Shown: positions 1 through 8,387, counted from the first letter of the stretch. The stretch is DNA of 42,369 nt from Myxococcota bacterium (GCA_025057315.1 JANWXW010000009.1:1-42369); one strand, 5' to 3'. Translations and numbers: made by a program. Notes: generated by a model from the letters alone, not told the origin.

Positions 1-262
1 ACGACGCATACGGCCCTGGTCCTGTCGCTGGCCGAGCTGTCCCGTGATCCCGACGGCCGGGGGGCTATGGCTTTGCCCGCCGCGCCTTTGGCCCGTGGGG
101 CGGGTTCCTGACGGGCACGGCGGTGCCCATCGAATGGGCCATCGCGCCGGCGGCCATCGCGGTCTTTGTCGGCGCCTGCTGCGAGCCGCTGCTGGGCGGA
201 GGCGGCTGGCCGGTGTCGCTGGCCTGTTACGTGCTCTTTGTCGGCCTGCACGCGATCGGGGT

Positions 263-350
263 GGGCGAGGCGGATCTTGTTTGTCGTTACCGCCTGACTC
301 GGATCGACGAGCTTGATCGAGACGGTGTCAGGGCGAGGCGGATCTTGTTT
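263..350. repeat. 20-bp direct repeat inside permease pseudogene
   Basis: The 20-base string at 263-282 (beginning gggcgaggcggatcttg) recurs exactly at 331-350, an offset of 68 bp. A duplication or insertion of that size shifts the reading frame, and it separates the frame-3 part of the permease from the frame-1 part. A less exact continuation (tgtc, then g or a, then ttac) follows both copies. Confidence 0.8.
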
Positions 351-943
351 TACTTGTCATTACCGCCCTGGCGGTGGGGGGCTGCTGGTGTTTGTGGCAG
401 CGAGGGGGCCCCATGGGTCGCTCAGCCACCTGCTGGACATCCCGCCTGGCCCGGCCGCTGGGGCCAGCGCCTGGTTGCCGCGGGGGCATGTGGGGATCTG
501 GGCGGCCATTCCGGATGCCATGTGGTTCTTTTGGGGCATCGAGGGGGTGCCGCTGGCGGCGGAGGGGGGCGGACCCGCAGCGCAACCTGCCGCGCGGGCT
601 CATCGGGGGGATGCTGGTGCTGTTGGACCTGGCGGCGCTCCTCCTCGTGGTCGGGCCGGGGGGGCGGGGTCCAGCACCCTGGCCACGGTGGGCAACCTGC
701 TGGGGGTGGCCTTGCAGAGGGCCCTGGGGGGGGCGGAGCTGGGTCAGCATGGTGGACCTGGTGGGGCCGGCCGGGCTGGCGGCGAGCGTTTGTTCTTTGC
801 TGTGTGCTTGTTCACGGCAGATCTTTGCGCTGTCGCGGGCCGGCTACCTGCCGCGCGTGCTGTCGCTCACCAACGGGCGCCACGCGCCGGTGCTGGCGTT
901 GGGGGTGGCCGGGGGGCTGCTGTCGCCGAGCGGACAGGGCGAC

Positions 944-982
944 CTGCTCATTCTGCCTGCTCATTCTGCCTGCTCATCCTGG
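944..982. repeat. 13-bp tandem repeat, three copies (last imperfect)
   Basis: The unit ctgctcattctgc occupies 944-956 and 957-969, with a third copy differing at two bases (ctgctcatcctgg) at 970-982. Thirteen is not a multiple of three, so each extra unit shifts the frame. The permease translation changes frame here, with a stuttered SACSFCLLIL-type sequence. It looks like replication slippage. Confidence 0.9.
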
Positions 983-1352
983 TGGCTGCTTTGGGCGCGA
1001 TGCTGGCGGATGTGCTCAGGATGGCGGCGCACCTCGCGCTGCGGCTGCGCGAGCCGGACTTGCCGCGTCCCCCCCCGCACGCCGGGGGGATGTGGACCTC
1101 TGGGGTGGCGCTGGCCGGGGTGGCGCTGGTGGCGGGCCTGCGGGTGGAGCCCCAGGTGGTGCTGGGGGCCGCCGCGGTCTACGGGGTGCTCATCGCCTAC
1201 TTTGCCCTGTTCAGCCGCCCGGTGGCCCAGGCACCCAGGCGTTCGAGGCCATCCGGCGCCCGTTCGGACCTGCCTTCCATGGCGGGCCTGCGGGAGGGCC
1301 GGCGGTCCGGGGGAGCCGGGGCGGCCGCGCCGGTCCGGGGCCGCGAGCAGGC

Positions 1353-2705
1353 TCACCCCCGGGGGCCGATGAACACCACCTCGTTCTGGCGCGCGCTGCC
1401 GACCACCGCCAGCTCCAGCGCGGGGGTCGGGACGGACTGGTAGACCGTCGAGACGGGGTAGATGCCCAGGACGCGGCCGAAGCCGCTGGGCAGGGGCAGC
1501 GGGCGCGGCGGGAGGCTGGCCCAGGGGACCGGCTGGCCGGGGCGGAGGGCGGCCCGTGGCATGGCGCGCACCTGGAGGCCGCCCGCATCTGGGCCGTAGA
1601 CAAGCAGCAGCTCCTGGGGGGTGGCCAGCAGGCGGGCGCGGAAGCTGGCCGGCTCGACAAAGAGCGGGCCGGACCAGGGCTGCCCCGGCTGCTCCGGGCG
1701 GGGGCGGACGAAGTAGACCGCCGCGCCGCGGGCGGTGCGGGCCAGCAGGTGCGCATCGCCGGTGACATCGTCGATGAGCAGGTCGTTGGTCGAGATGATC
1801 GCATCGCCCTCGGGGGAGCGGAGCCGGTTGGCCCACTGCACGGGCGTGGCGGTGGCCAGGTCGGCCTGCCCCACCAGCGTGCCATAGCTCCAGTTGGGCG
1901 CGGTGCCGGAGACGACCTGGCCGAACAGGGTCAGGCGGGAGCTGCCGACCTCGAAGGCCACATGGACGTAGGCGCAGTCGTTGTAGCCGCCGATGCCGCC
2001 GGTGCGCGGTCCGCTCCAGCCGTTGCCGCTGTGGACGATGTACGAGAAGGAACCGCCGCCGCCGTCCATCACATGGGTCCAGTGGACCAGGCGGGCACCG
2101 GTGGGCGAGCGCGCCGCGCCGACGTAGTTGGCCGACGGGCCGATGGTCACGGGCAGCGTCGTGCAGCTGCCCCTGCCGGTGCGGAGGGAGTAGGCACACT
2201 CGACGACCCGCGGCTCGGCCCCCACCTGGATGCCGTAGGTGCGCAGCATGTCGCCATCGGCGAGCGTGGCGGTGTTCTGTTGCACGCCGGGGGGCAGGGG
2301 CAGGGTCGCCAGCTTGCGCCAGCCGCTGGGCTCGCGGCGGAAGATGCCGATGCGCCGGTTGTGGAGCACGTCGCAATCGCCGGGCACCTGCTGGCTGCAC
2401 AGGTCATCGACCCAGTAGAGGTCCGTGCCGCTTCCGTCGGGGCGGCTGGCGCGCACGAGGTGTCCCAGGTGGGGGCCCCAGCCGCCGAACATCCGTCCGG
2501 GCACGAACCGATGCTCCAGGGTGATGGTTTCTGTGACGAGCACTTCCGGTGCGGGGCCCAGGTCGGGCTGGCGGGGCTCTGGGCTGGGCGCCTGGTCCTG
2601 GGGCTCGTCCGCCTGGTCCTGGGGCAGGAGCCTGTCTATGGAGCCCGGACAGCCGCTGGCCGCGAGCAGGGCAGCGGCCCCGAGGCATAGGAGCGGGCTC
2701 GTCGT
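1353..2705 (-). CDS. Secreted lipoprotein of unknown function, start codon missing
   Basis: An uninterrupted frame of about 450 codons starts with a clear lipoprotein signal: TTSPLLCLGAAALLAASGC, with lipobox AASGC. An acidic, Gln/Pro-rich spacer with a repeated PQDQ motif follows. The rest, about 380 residues, is rich in beta-strand-like sequence with several cysteines (DLCSQQVPGDCDV), as in myxobacterial exported lipoproteins. No family was recognised. No ATG, GTG or TTG lies in frame between the signal and the tRNA gene. The expected start position holds two ACG codons (2703-2705 and 2700-2702) about 10 bases after a G-rich, Shine-Dalgarno-like run. The gene may use a rare start, or a mutation may have silenced it. 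Its 3' end runs convergently against the permease remnant. Confidence 0.65.
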   Translation of the reverse strand, partial: TTSPLLCLGAAALLAASGCPGSIDRLLPQDQADEPQDQAPSPEPRQPDLGPAPEVLVTETITLEHRFVPGRMFGGWGPHLGHLVRASRPDGSGTDLYWVDDLCSQQVPGDCDVLHNRRIGIFRREPSGWRKLATLPLPPGVQQNTATLADGDMLRTYGIQVGAEPRVVECAYSLRTGRGSCTTLPVTIGPSANYVGAARSPTGARLVHWTHVMDGGGGSFSYIVHSGNGWSGPRTGGIGGYNDCAYVHVAFEVGSSRLTLFGQVVSGTAPNWSYGTLVGQADLATATPVQWANRLRSPEGDAIISTNDLLIDDVTGDAHLLARTARGAAVYFVRPRPEQPGQPWSGPLFVEPASFRARLLATPQELLLVYGPDAGGLQVRAMPRAALRPGQPVPWASLPPRPLPLPSGFGRVLGIYPVSTVYQSVPTPALELAVVGSARQNEVVFIGPRG

Positions 2706-2715
2706 GGCTTGAGGC

Positions 2716-2734
2716 GCCCCCCTGGTGGGGGGGC
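2716..2734. terminator. GC-rich hairpin between tRNA-Glu and lipoprotein frame
   Basis: GCCCCCC at 2716-2722 pairs with GGGGGGC at 2728-2734 around a 5-nt loop. On the minus strand it lies after tRNA-Glu and just before the lipoprotein frame. It could terminate the tRNA transcript or hide the ribosome-binding region. No T-run follows. Confidence 0.35.
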
Positions 2735-2769
2735 GGTTCTGGGGGCCGCCTGGATGGGGGGTGGCGCTG

Positions 2770-2792
2770 CCCGGTCGCCGGCTCGGACCGGG
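2770..2792. terminator. Inverted repeat abutting the 3' end of tRNA-Glu
   Basis: CCCGGTC (2770-2776) and GACCGGG (2786-2792) form a 7-bp stem with a 9-nt loop. On the minus strand it begins at the base after the tRNA discriminator position. A role in 3' processing or termination is plausible, but the T-run of a classical intrinsic terminator is absent. Confidence 0.35.
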
Positions 2793-2865
2793 CGACCCCA
2801 ACGGGATTTGAACCCGTGTTTCCGGCGTGAAAGGCCGGTGTCCTAGGCCTCTAGACGATGGGGTC
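2793..2865 (-). tRNA. tRNA-Glu (anticodon TTC)
   Basis: Read on the minus strand, a 7-bp acceptor stem (GACCCCA/TGGGGTC) encloses a D arm (GTCTAGAGGCCTAGGAC), an anticodon arm CCGGCCTTTCACGCCGG with TTC in the loop, a short variable region, and a T arm ACGGGTTCAAATCCCGT. The discriminator is G. The 3' CCA is not encoded, since CCCGG follows, so it must be added after transcription. It lies about 50 bp behind the EI stop codon on the same strand and may share that transcript. Confidence 0.95.
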
Positions 2866-2912
2866 TGGGCGATGACGCCGACGGGAACGCCTCTTTTCTC
2901 ACCGGAGGGAGG

Positions 2913-2934
2913 CAAAGTCAACCCCCTGACTTTG
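2913..2934. terminator. Perfect hairpin overlapping the EI stop codon
   Basis: CAAAGTCA (2913-2920) and TGACTTTG (2927-2934) form an 8-bp perfect stem with a 6-nt loop. It spans the stop codon of the PTS enzyme I gene at the 3' end of the rpoN-PTS operon. It may mark the operon end or protect the 3' end; there is no T-run. Confidence 0.4.
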
Positions 2935-4771
2935 GGGTGGGGGGACAGAACAGATCGCGGTCGACCATGTAGGCCGCCATGCGCTCGCGCACCAGGCGCT
3001 CGATGTCCTCGTGGTTGCCCATGGTCAGCACCTCCTCGGCCAGCTGGCGCGCCTCCCGCAGGGTGGCGGAGCGGATGACGTTTTTGACCACCGGCACCGA
3101 GGTGGCATTCATGGACAGGTCGTCCAGCTGGAGCCCGAGCAGCACCAGGGTATAGAGGGGCTCTCCCGCCATCTCGCCGCACATGCCCACGCGCCGCCCG
3201 GCGGCATGTCCGGCCTCGACGGTGTGCTTGACCATGCGCAGCACCGCCGGGTGCAGGGGCTGGTACAGGTAGCCAACGTGCTCGTTGACGCGGTCCAGGG
3301 CGAGGCTGTACTGGATGAGGTCGTTGGTGCCAATGGACAGAAAGTCTGCCTCGCGGGCCAGGTGGTCGGCGATCATGACGGCTGAGGGCATCTCGATCAT
3401 GATGCCGATGGGCAGGTCCTCTGCGAAGGCGATGCCCTCGCGGCGCAGCTCGTCTTTGCACTCTTCCAGCACCGCCTTGGCCTCGCGCAGCTCGCCCAGG
3501 CCGGAGACCATGGGGAACATCAGGCGCATGCGTCCGTGCACCGAGGCGCGCAGCAGGCCGCGGAGCTGGGCCTTGAACAGCTGCCGCTCTTTGAGGCACA
3601 GCCGCAGCGAGCGCAGGCCCAGGGCCGGGTTGGGCTCTGGCGACAGCGGCACCGTGCCGGTGCGCGCCAAAAAGGGCGCGATCTTGTCGGCGCCCAGGTC
3701 GAAGGTGCGGAAGGTGGCTGGAAAAGGCGCCACGCGCCGCAGCACGCCCCGGGCGTGCATGAAGTGCTCCTCCTCCCGCGGGAAGTCGGTGCGGTCGAGG
3801 AACAGAAACTCGGTGCGGTACAGGCCGATGCCCTCGGCGCCGTGGTCCAGGGCCACGGGCACCTCGTCGGGCAGCTCGATGTTGGCCAGCAGGCGCACGC
3901 GGACGCCGTCTTTGGTCTCGGCCGGCTGGTCGCGGTTGCGCAGCAGCTCGGCGACGCGCCTGTGCTGCCACAGGGCCTTGTGGCGGTACTCCTCGACCTG
4001 CTCTGGCGTCGGGCACAGGATCACCTCGCCGCGCGATCCGTCGACGATGAGCAGGTCGCCGGTGCCGACCTTGTCGGTGATGTTGTCCAGGCCCACCACC
4101 GCGGGGATGGAGAAAGCCTGGGCCAGGATGGCGGTATGGGAGGTACGGCCCCCAGCGTCGGTGACGAAGGCGGCGACGCTGTTGCGGTGCAGGTTCACGG
4201 TGTCGGCGGGCGACAGGTCGTGGGCCACGACGATGGCCCCGGGTGGCGGGTTGGGGGGCATGCCGCCCTCGCCGCCCATCAGGTTACGCAGCACCTGCTC
4301 ACCGACGAACTCCACGTCGCTGCGGCGCTCGCGGAAGTACTCGATGCCGATGGCGTCAAAGCGCTGCTTGATCTCGTCGACGGTCTTGCGCAGCCCCCAC
4401 TCGGCATTCAGCTTCTCGTCGCGGATGCGGCGGCGCGTCGGCCCCAGCAGGTACTCGTCGTGCAGGATGAGCTGATAGGCCTCCAGGATGCCGCTGGTGG
4501 CAGCCTGCTCGCTCTCGCGGAGCTTGCGCTTGAGGCGTTCAAACTGCAAGTCGGCCAGCGTCACGGCCTCATCCAGGCGCACCAGCTCCGCTTCGACTTC
4601 CTCGGGGGCAATGTGGCGCTTAGGGGTCTTGGCTCGTCGGCGATCCAGGACGAAGGCCCGGCCCACAGCGATGCCGGGCGAGGCGGCGATGCCCTGCTGC
4701 TTCTCCGTGCTTTGCGGGCGCACCGGCTCCCGCACCAGGACGTACGGTCCGCTCTCGTCCGGGTGGCGCAT
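2918..4771 (-). CDS. ptsI: PTS enzyme I (phosphoenolpyruvate-protein phosphotransferase)
   Basis: This cytoplasmic enzyme takes phosphate from PEP onto its own histidine and passes it to HPr. The 617-residue frame shows the N-terminal HPr-binding and phosphohistidine region with the active-site motif GGRTSHTAI (His about 212). The C-terminal PEP-binding barrel carries the LYRTEFLFLDR motif, a GTNDLIQYSLA stretch and the catalytic-cysteine motif VGMCGEMAGEP. It is slightly longer than the usual 570-580 residues because of about 25 extra N-terminal residues before GIAASPGIAVG. The ATG lies 7 bp after the HPr stop, and GAGGAA in the end of the HPr gene serves as ribosome-binding site. It is the last gene of the rpoN-PTS operon. 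No sugar-specific EIIB/EIIC is present, so a regulatory role is inferred. Confidence 0.97.
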   Translation of the reverse strand: MRHPDESGPYVLVREPVRPQSTEKQQGIAASPGIAVGRAFVLDRRRAKTPKRHIAPEEVEAELVRLDEAVTLADLQFERLKRKLRESEQAATSGILEAYQLILHDEYLLGPTRRRIRDEKLNAEWGLRKTVDEIKQRFDAIGIEYFRERRSDVEFVGEQVLRNLMGGEGGMPPNPPPGAIVVAHDLSPADTVNLHRNSVAAFVTDAGGRTSHTAILAQAFSIPAVVGLDNITDKVGTGDLLIVDGSRGEVILCPTPEQVEEYRHKALWQHRRVAELLRNRDQPAETKDGVRVRLLANIELPDEVPVALDHGAEGIGLYRTEFLFLDRTDFPREEEHFMHARGVLRRVAPFPATFRTFDLGADKIAPFLARTGTVPLSPEPNPALGLRSLRLCLKERQLFKAQLRGLLRASVHGRMRLMFPMVSGLGELREAKAVLEECKDELRREGIAFAEDLPIGIMIEMPSAVMIADHLAREADFLSIGTNDLIQYSLALDRVNEHVGYLYQPLHPAVLRMVKHTVEAGHAAGRRVGMCGEMAGEPLYTLVLLGLQLDDLSMNATSVPVVKNVIRSATLREARQLAEEVLTMGNHEDIERLVRERMAAYMVDRDLFCPPTPKSGG

Positions 4772-4778
4772 GCGCGGC

Positions 4779-5048
4779 CTATTCCTCCCCGAACCGGTCC
4801 TGGACCAGTTCCTTCAGCGCCTGGAAGCACAGCTCGCTGTCCTCTCCCTCGCAGCGGACCTTGATCTCGCTGCCTTGGGCGGCCACCAGGAGCAGCACCC
4901 CCATGATGCTCTTGCCGTTGACCACCTGGCCGTCCTTTTCGACGCTAACATTGCAGCGGAAGCGGTTCGCCGTCTGGACAAAGCGGGTCGAGGCACGCGC
5001 ATGCATGCCGGCGCTGTTTAGGATCTTGAGCGTCCCCTCCGTCACCAT
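4779..5048 (-). CDS. ptsH: HPr phosphocarrier protein
   Basis: This 89-residue phosphocarrier receives phosphate from EI at His16, in the motif SAGMHARAS, and passes it to EIIA proteins. The usual proline after HAR is replaced by Ala-Ser, a conservative-looking change whose effect is unknown. Ser47, in VNGKSIMGV, is the site used by HPr kinase/phosphorylase, whose gene is in the same operon, so both phosphorylation inputs are available. I chose ATG at 5048 rather than the longer frame from 5096, because the protein then begins MVTEGTLKI, as HPr proteins do, and starts 4 bp after the EIIA stop. Confidence 0.95.
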   Translation of the reverse strand: MVTEGTLKILNSAGMHARASTRFVQTANRFRCNVSVEKDGQVVNGKSIMGVLLLVAAQGSEIKVRCEGEDSELCFQALKELVQDRFGEE

Positions 5049-5052
5049 GCGC

Positions 5053-5448
5053 TCACTCGTGGTGAATGCTCTTGGTACCGGTGGCCACCAGCTCATCGCC
5101 CAGCGCCACGGCGCCCCGGGTGCGGTCGGCCGTGGCCAGCTTGAGCAGCATGGGCATGTTCACCCCGGTCACCACGTGTCCGCTGGTGCCAAAGCGCATG
5201 CAGCACAGCCGCGCGGGCGTGGAGCCGACCAGATCCACCAGAAACAGGATGTCGTCGTTGTCGCTGACGCCCAAAGCCGCCACGGCGCGGTCGATCTTGG
5301 CTCCCATCGCATCGCGATCGTCTTCGGGATCGATGCCTACGGCAGCCAGCTGGGGGATGGACTTGCAGAGAAAGGACTGGGCTGCATGGATCATGTCCGC
5401 GCCGGCGTTGCCGTGGGTCACCACCACCACGGCGGTCATTCTTTCCAT
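5053..5448 (-). CDS. PTS EIIA component, mannose family
   Basis: This 131-residue protein has the fold signature of EIIA-Man: a hydrophobic strand followed by THGNAG (phospho-acceptor His12), then a helix and the DLVGSTPARLC turn corresponding to the family's DLFGGTP. It should accept phosphate from HPr. Classical EIIA-Man acts with IIB, IIC and IID, none of which is present here, so this copy probably reports PTS phosphorylation state instead. The ATG at 5448 follows a GAGGT ribosome-binding site and lies 13 bp after the rapZ stop. Confidence 0.9.
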   Translation of the reverse strand: MERMTAVVVVTHGNAGADMIHAAQSFLCKSIPQLAAVGIDPEDDRDAMGAKIDRAVAALGVSDNDDILFLVDLVGSTPARLCCMRFGTSGHVVTGVNMPMLLKLATADRTRGAVALGDELVATGTKSIHHE

Positions 5449-5461
5449 GGTGCAACCTCAA

Positions 5462-6328
5462 CTAGATAAATACTTTACCACGCTCTAGGTCCCGGTGCCG
5501 GACGGTCACCTGATAGGTAGATTCTAACCGATGTGCCAACTCTACCACCACGGCCACCGACCGGTGGCGTCCGCCCGTACACCCGATGGCCAAGGTAAGA
5601 TAGGCCTTTCCCTCCCGCTGTGCACGCGGTAGGTAAAAGTCCAAAAAGTCGCTGATCTTTTCCAGGAACACGGCCGCTTCGGGGTGTTCTAGCACGTACC
5701 GGGCGACCGGTTCCTCCAGGCCGCTGGCGGCCGATAGGTGCTCGACAAAGTAGGGGTTGGGCAGGAAGCGCACATCTAGGACGATGTCCGCCTCGGCAGG
5801 CAGGCCGTGCTTGAAGCCGAAGCTGAGCAGCGTCAGGGCCAGGGACTCGGGTGAGCGCCCGTAGCGCTCCTGGATGACGCCCTTGAGCTGGTGTACGGTA
5901 AGGTGGCTGGTGTCTACCACCGCCTGGGCCTCCTCCCTCAGCGGCAGAAGGACCTGGCGCTCGTGCTCGATGCCCCCGCGGAGGTCGTCGCCGATAAGGG
6001 GATGGCGCCGCCGCGTCTCGGAGAAGCGGCGCAGCAGCACGTCGTCGGCGGCATCGAGAAACAGCACCTCGGGGCTGTGGCCGGCGCGGCGCAGCAGCGC
6101 CAAGGTGTCGCGGAAGCCGAGGAGGAACTCGCCCTCGCGCACGTCGATGACCAGAGCCGCCCGGGTGCGCCCGGTCTGCTGCAGCAGCTCGACAAACTGC
6201 GCCACCAGCGGCAGGGGCAGGTTGTCAACACAGTAGTAGCCCACATCCTCCAGCGCTCGCAGCGCCGTGGACTTGCCCGCCCCCGACATCCCGGTCACCA
6301 GGAGCAGCCTCAGGGCCTCACCGGGCAT
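5462..6328 (-). CDS. rapZ: RapZ-family nucleotide-binding protein
   Basis: This 288-residue cytoplasmic protein has a Walker A motif GMSGAGKST (about 13-21) and the family blocks DVGYYCVDNLPLPL, FGFKHGLPAEADIVLDVRF, LPNPYF and IGCTGGRHRSV near the C-terminus. In E. coli RapZ is an RNase adaptor controlling glmS mRNA; in other bacteria the same family (YvcJ) binds nucleotides with less defined roles. Which role applies here cannot be seen. It is joined to hprK without a gap (hprK stop at 6329-6331, rapZ ATG at 6328). Its place next to ptsN and HPr genes is the classical arrangement. Confidence 0.95.
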   Translation of the reverse strand: MPGEALRLLLVTGMSGAGKSTALRALEDVGYYCVDNLPLPLVAQFVELLQQTGRTRAALVIDVREGEFLLGFRDTLALLRRAGHSPEVLFLDAADDVLLRRFSETRRRHPLIGDDLRGGIEHERQVLLPLREEAQAVVDTSHLTVHQLKGVIQERYGRSPESLALTLLSFGFKHGLPAEADIVLDVRFLPNPYFVEHLSAASGLEEPVARYVLEHPEAAVFLEKISDFLDFYLPRAQREGKAYLTLAIGCTGGRHRSVAVVVELAHRLESTYQVTVRHRDLERGKVFI

Positions 6329-7291
6329 CTACTCCACCTCGTCGCTGCTGAGGCGGCGGGGCCGGGCCTCGGCGATCATCTGGTTGATGTGCTCTTGGAA
6401 CTCGCGCGCGGAGTGCTTGCCCTGCTGCTTGAGCAGCTGGTTGCGCGCGGCCACCTCGATGATCGAGGTGATGTTGCGGCCAGGCCGGATGGGCACCCGG
6501 AGCAGAGGCAGGGCCACGTCGAGGATGGCATAGCGCAGCTCCTCGATGCCGAGGCGGTCGTACTCTTCGTCCTCGTTCCACTCCACCAGCTCGATGACGA
6601 CCTCGATCTTTTTGGTGTCGCGGACCGCAGAGATGCCAAACAGGTCCTTGACGTTGATGATGCCCAGGCCGCGAATCTCCATGTGGTGCTTGATGATGTC
6701 GGAGCCCGAGCCGATGATGCTGTCTGGCAGCCGCTTGCGGATCTCGACGATGTCGTCCGCCACCAGGCGGTGGCCTTTGAGCACCAGGTCCAAGGCCGCC
6801 TCGCTCTTTCCGATGCCGGATTTGCCCAGCAGCAGAATGCCCACGCCGAACACGTCGATGAGCACGCCATGGATGGAGGTCGAAGGGGCCAGGCGGTTTT
6901 CCAGCAGCTTGGTGACGCGGCTGATGAACACCGACGACATGAGCGGCGTGGACAGCAGGGCCACGCCGTGGCGCTCGGCCGCCTCCACCAGCTCCTTGGG
7001 CACCTCCAGGCCTCGGGTGACCAGCACGGCGCAGGGCTTGAGGCCAATCAGCGCCTCGGCGCCGCGGAGACGGGCCTCCGGGTCGAGGCTGCGGAAGTAG
7101 GCAATCTCGGTCAAGCCGAGGACCTGCAGGCGGTCCAGATGCACATGCTGGGTAAAGCCCGTCAGGGCCAGGCCCGGCTTCTGGATGCGCGAGTGGCCGA
7201 TGCGACGGTGAAGGCCCGCCCTGCCCGCCAGCACGGTCAGGGCGAGGCCAGAGTCCGGATCGAGCAGGCTTTGCACCGCTACGCTGGCCAT
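6329..7291 (-). CDS. hprK: HPr kinase/phosphorylase
   Basis: This bifunctional enzyme phosphorylates HPr on the regulatory serine with ATP and reverses the reaction by phosphorolysis. The 320 residues contain the catalytic histidine region HGVLIDVFGVG (His141), the P-loop GKSGIGKS (156-163) and the family signature MEIRGLGIINVKDLFG (about 204-219), so all key elements are present. I start it at ATG 7291 (MASVAVQSLL), one base after the ptsN stop. The longer frame from 7342 overlaps ptsN and has an uncharacteristic N-terminus. Encoding the kinase with HPr, EI and two EIIA proteins supports a closed regulatory relay. Confidence 0.96.
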   Translation of the reverse strand: MASVAVQSLLDPDSGLALTVLAGRAGLHRRIGHSRIQKPGLALTGFTQHVHLDRLQVLGLTEIAYFRSLDPEARLRGAEALIGLKPCAVLVTRGLEVPKELVEAAERHGVALLSTPLMSSVFISRVTKLLENRLAPSTSIHGVLIDVFGVGILLLGKSGIGKSEAALDLVLKGHRLVADDIVEIRKRLPDSIIGSGSDIIKHHMEIRGLGIINVKDLFGISAVRDTKKIEVVIELVEWNEDEEYDRLGIEELRYAILDVALPLLRVPIRPGRNITSIIEVAARNQLLKQQGKHSAREFQEHINQMIAEARPRRLSSDEVE

Positions 7292-7292
7292 C

Positions 7293-7754
7293 TCAGTACT
7301 TTGCGTCCTCCTCGGAGATGACCTGGTACATTTCGGCCGCATCCCGGGCTGCCAGGAGCCGCGTCCGGAAGGCGGGGTCCTTGAACAGACGGCTGATGCG
7401 AGCCAGCGCCTTCAGATGGATGCCTGTGGAGTTTTCCGGCGCCACCAGGACAAAGAAGATGTGCGTCGGCCGCCCATCCATCGAGTCGAAGTTGATGCCG
7501 ACCCGGGAGCGTCCGACGCACGAGAGCAGCCGGTCCACCGAGGCGAGCTTGCCGTGAGGAATGGCCACCTCCTCGCCGATGGCCGTGGAGGCAAGCTGCT
7601 CGCGCTCCATGAGCACGCGGGTCAGGGTGGCGGCGTTGATTTCGGGCTGCTGCTGCGCCATGTGGCGGGCAAGTTCGGCCACGACCTCCGCCTTGTTGCG
7701 TCCGTGGAGCTCCGCGATGATAAGCTCCGGCCGCACGAAGTCCACGATTTTCAT
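7293..7754 (-). CDS. ptsN: PTS IIA-Ntr regulatory protein
   Basis: This 153-residue protein belongs to the EIIA-fructose/nitrogen family, with the phospho-acceptor motif AIPHGK (His67) and the typical VDFVRPELII start and HIFFVLVAPENS strand. In proteobacteria its phosphorylation state regulates potassium transport and other partners rather than sugar uptake. It lies 15 bp after hpf and is followed by hprK after one base, so the operon is tightly coupled. Confidence 0.95.
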   Translation of the reverse strand: MKIVDFVRPELIIAELHGRNKAEVVAELARHMAQQQPEINAATLTRVLMEREQLASTAIGEEVAIPHGKLASVDRLLSCVGRSRVGINFDSMDGRPTHIFFVLVAPENSTGIHLKALARISRLFKDPAFRTRLLAARDAAEMYQVISEEDAKY

Positions 7755-7769
7755 GGACGCAGGGTCTCT

Positions 7770-8387
7770 CTAGGCCTGGGCCTGCGCTTGCTCCGTGCCG
7801 CTGGGGGCTTCCTCATGGGTCTCGATGAGGCCGTAGGAGCCATCGTCGCGGCGATAGATGACGTTGACCTCATGCGTCTGGGCATTGTTGAAGCAGAGGA
7901 AGGGCTCATGGAGAAGGTTGAGCTGCATGATCGCCTCTTCGATGGACATCGGGCGGGCGATGTACTTTTCTTCTTTGATGATACGCGGGCCGGGTGGCTC
8001 GGCCGGGGCTTGGGTCTCGGCGGCGGGCGCTGTCGGCGGCTCTGGCATGGCCACCACGCGGTGTCGCATCAGGCGCAGAGGGCCGCTGGAGGGCTTGTGG
8101 TTGCGGATGCGCTCCTTGTAGCGCCGCACCTGCCGCTCGATCTTGGCCATGACCAGATCGATGGATGAGTACATGTCCTCCGTCGCCTCCACACCCTTGA
8201 TCACGATGCCGTTGTGCAAGGTGATCTGGACGTCGGCCACGTGGGTGTAGCCGCGGTCGCAAGAGAAAACCACGTGGCCCTTGATCGGGTCCGGGAAGTA
8301 TTTGCGGATCCGCTCAACCTTCTCCCGAGCATACTCGCGCACCGCATCGCTGGCGTCCATGTGGCGGAAGGTGATGGAGAGCTGCAT
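7770..8387 (-). CDS. hpf: Ribosome hibernation-promoting factor, long form
   Basis: The N-terminal domain (about 1-100, MQLSITFRHMDASDAVREY) is the ribosome-binding YfiA/HPF fold. A Pro/Ala-rich linker leads to a C-terminal domain (about 140-205, KYIARPMSIEEAIMQLNLL) that dimerises 70S ribosomes in long HPF proteins. At 205 residues it is a long form. ATG 8387 was chosen over the longer frame from 8462 because it follows AAGGAGG at a good distance. It is the usual neighbour of rpoN and ptsN. Confidence 0.95.
   Translation of the reverse strand: MQLSITFRHMDASDAVREYAREKVERIRKYFPDPIKGHVVFSCDRGYTHVADVQITLHNGIVIKGVEATEDMYSSIDLVMAKIERQVRRYKERIRNHKPSSGPLRLMRHRVVAMPEPPTAPAAETQAPAEPPGPRIIKEEKYIARPMSIEEAIMQLNLLHEPFLCFNNAQTHEVNVIYRRDDGSYGLIETHEEAPSGTEQAQAQA

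Larger units (their letters stand above)
1..1290 (+). pseudogene. Frameshifted APC-family permease (ethanolamine-permease-like)
   Basis: Pieces of one amino acid-polyamine-organocation transporter appear in order but in all three forward frames, so no intact protein can be made. Recognisable blocks are LSLAELS (frame 1), AYGFARRAFGPWGGFLTG and EWAIAPAAIAVFVGA (frame 3, about 64-250), GLLVFVAA to WFFWGIEGVPLAAE (frame 1, about 380-570), NLPRGLIGGMLVLLDL (frame 2, about 585), RQIFALSRAGYLPRVLSL (frame 2, about 820) and LGAMLADVLRMAAHLALR with a GGMWTSGVALAGVALVAG stretch (frame 1, about 985-1200). These match the ethanolamine-permease branch of the APC family. At least six frame changes are needed. 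Two sit on visible duplications: a 20-bp direct repeat offset by 68 bp and three tandem 13-bp copies at 944-982. The 5' end lies before the window. Sequencing error is a weaker alternative, because most neighbouring genes read cleanly. Confidence 0.85.

Noticed and set aside
2593..2632. Repeated ctggtcctgggg in the lipoprotein frame as part of the intergenic array at 10465
   Set aside because: It encodes the repeated PQDQ spacer in frame and lacks the 72-74 bp spacing; the short match is probably chance in GC-rich DNA.
1353..4016. 887-codon minus-strand frame from within ptsI to the lipoprotein end
   Set aside because: It joins a shadow frame of ptsI, the tRNA gene and the lipoprotein frame; only the part downstream of 2705 looks like protein.
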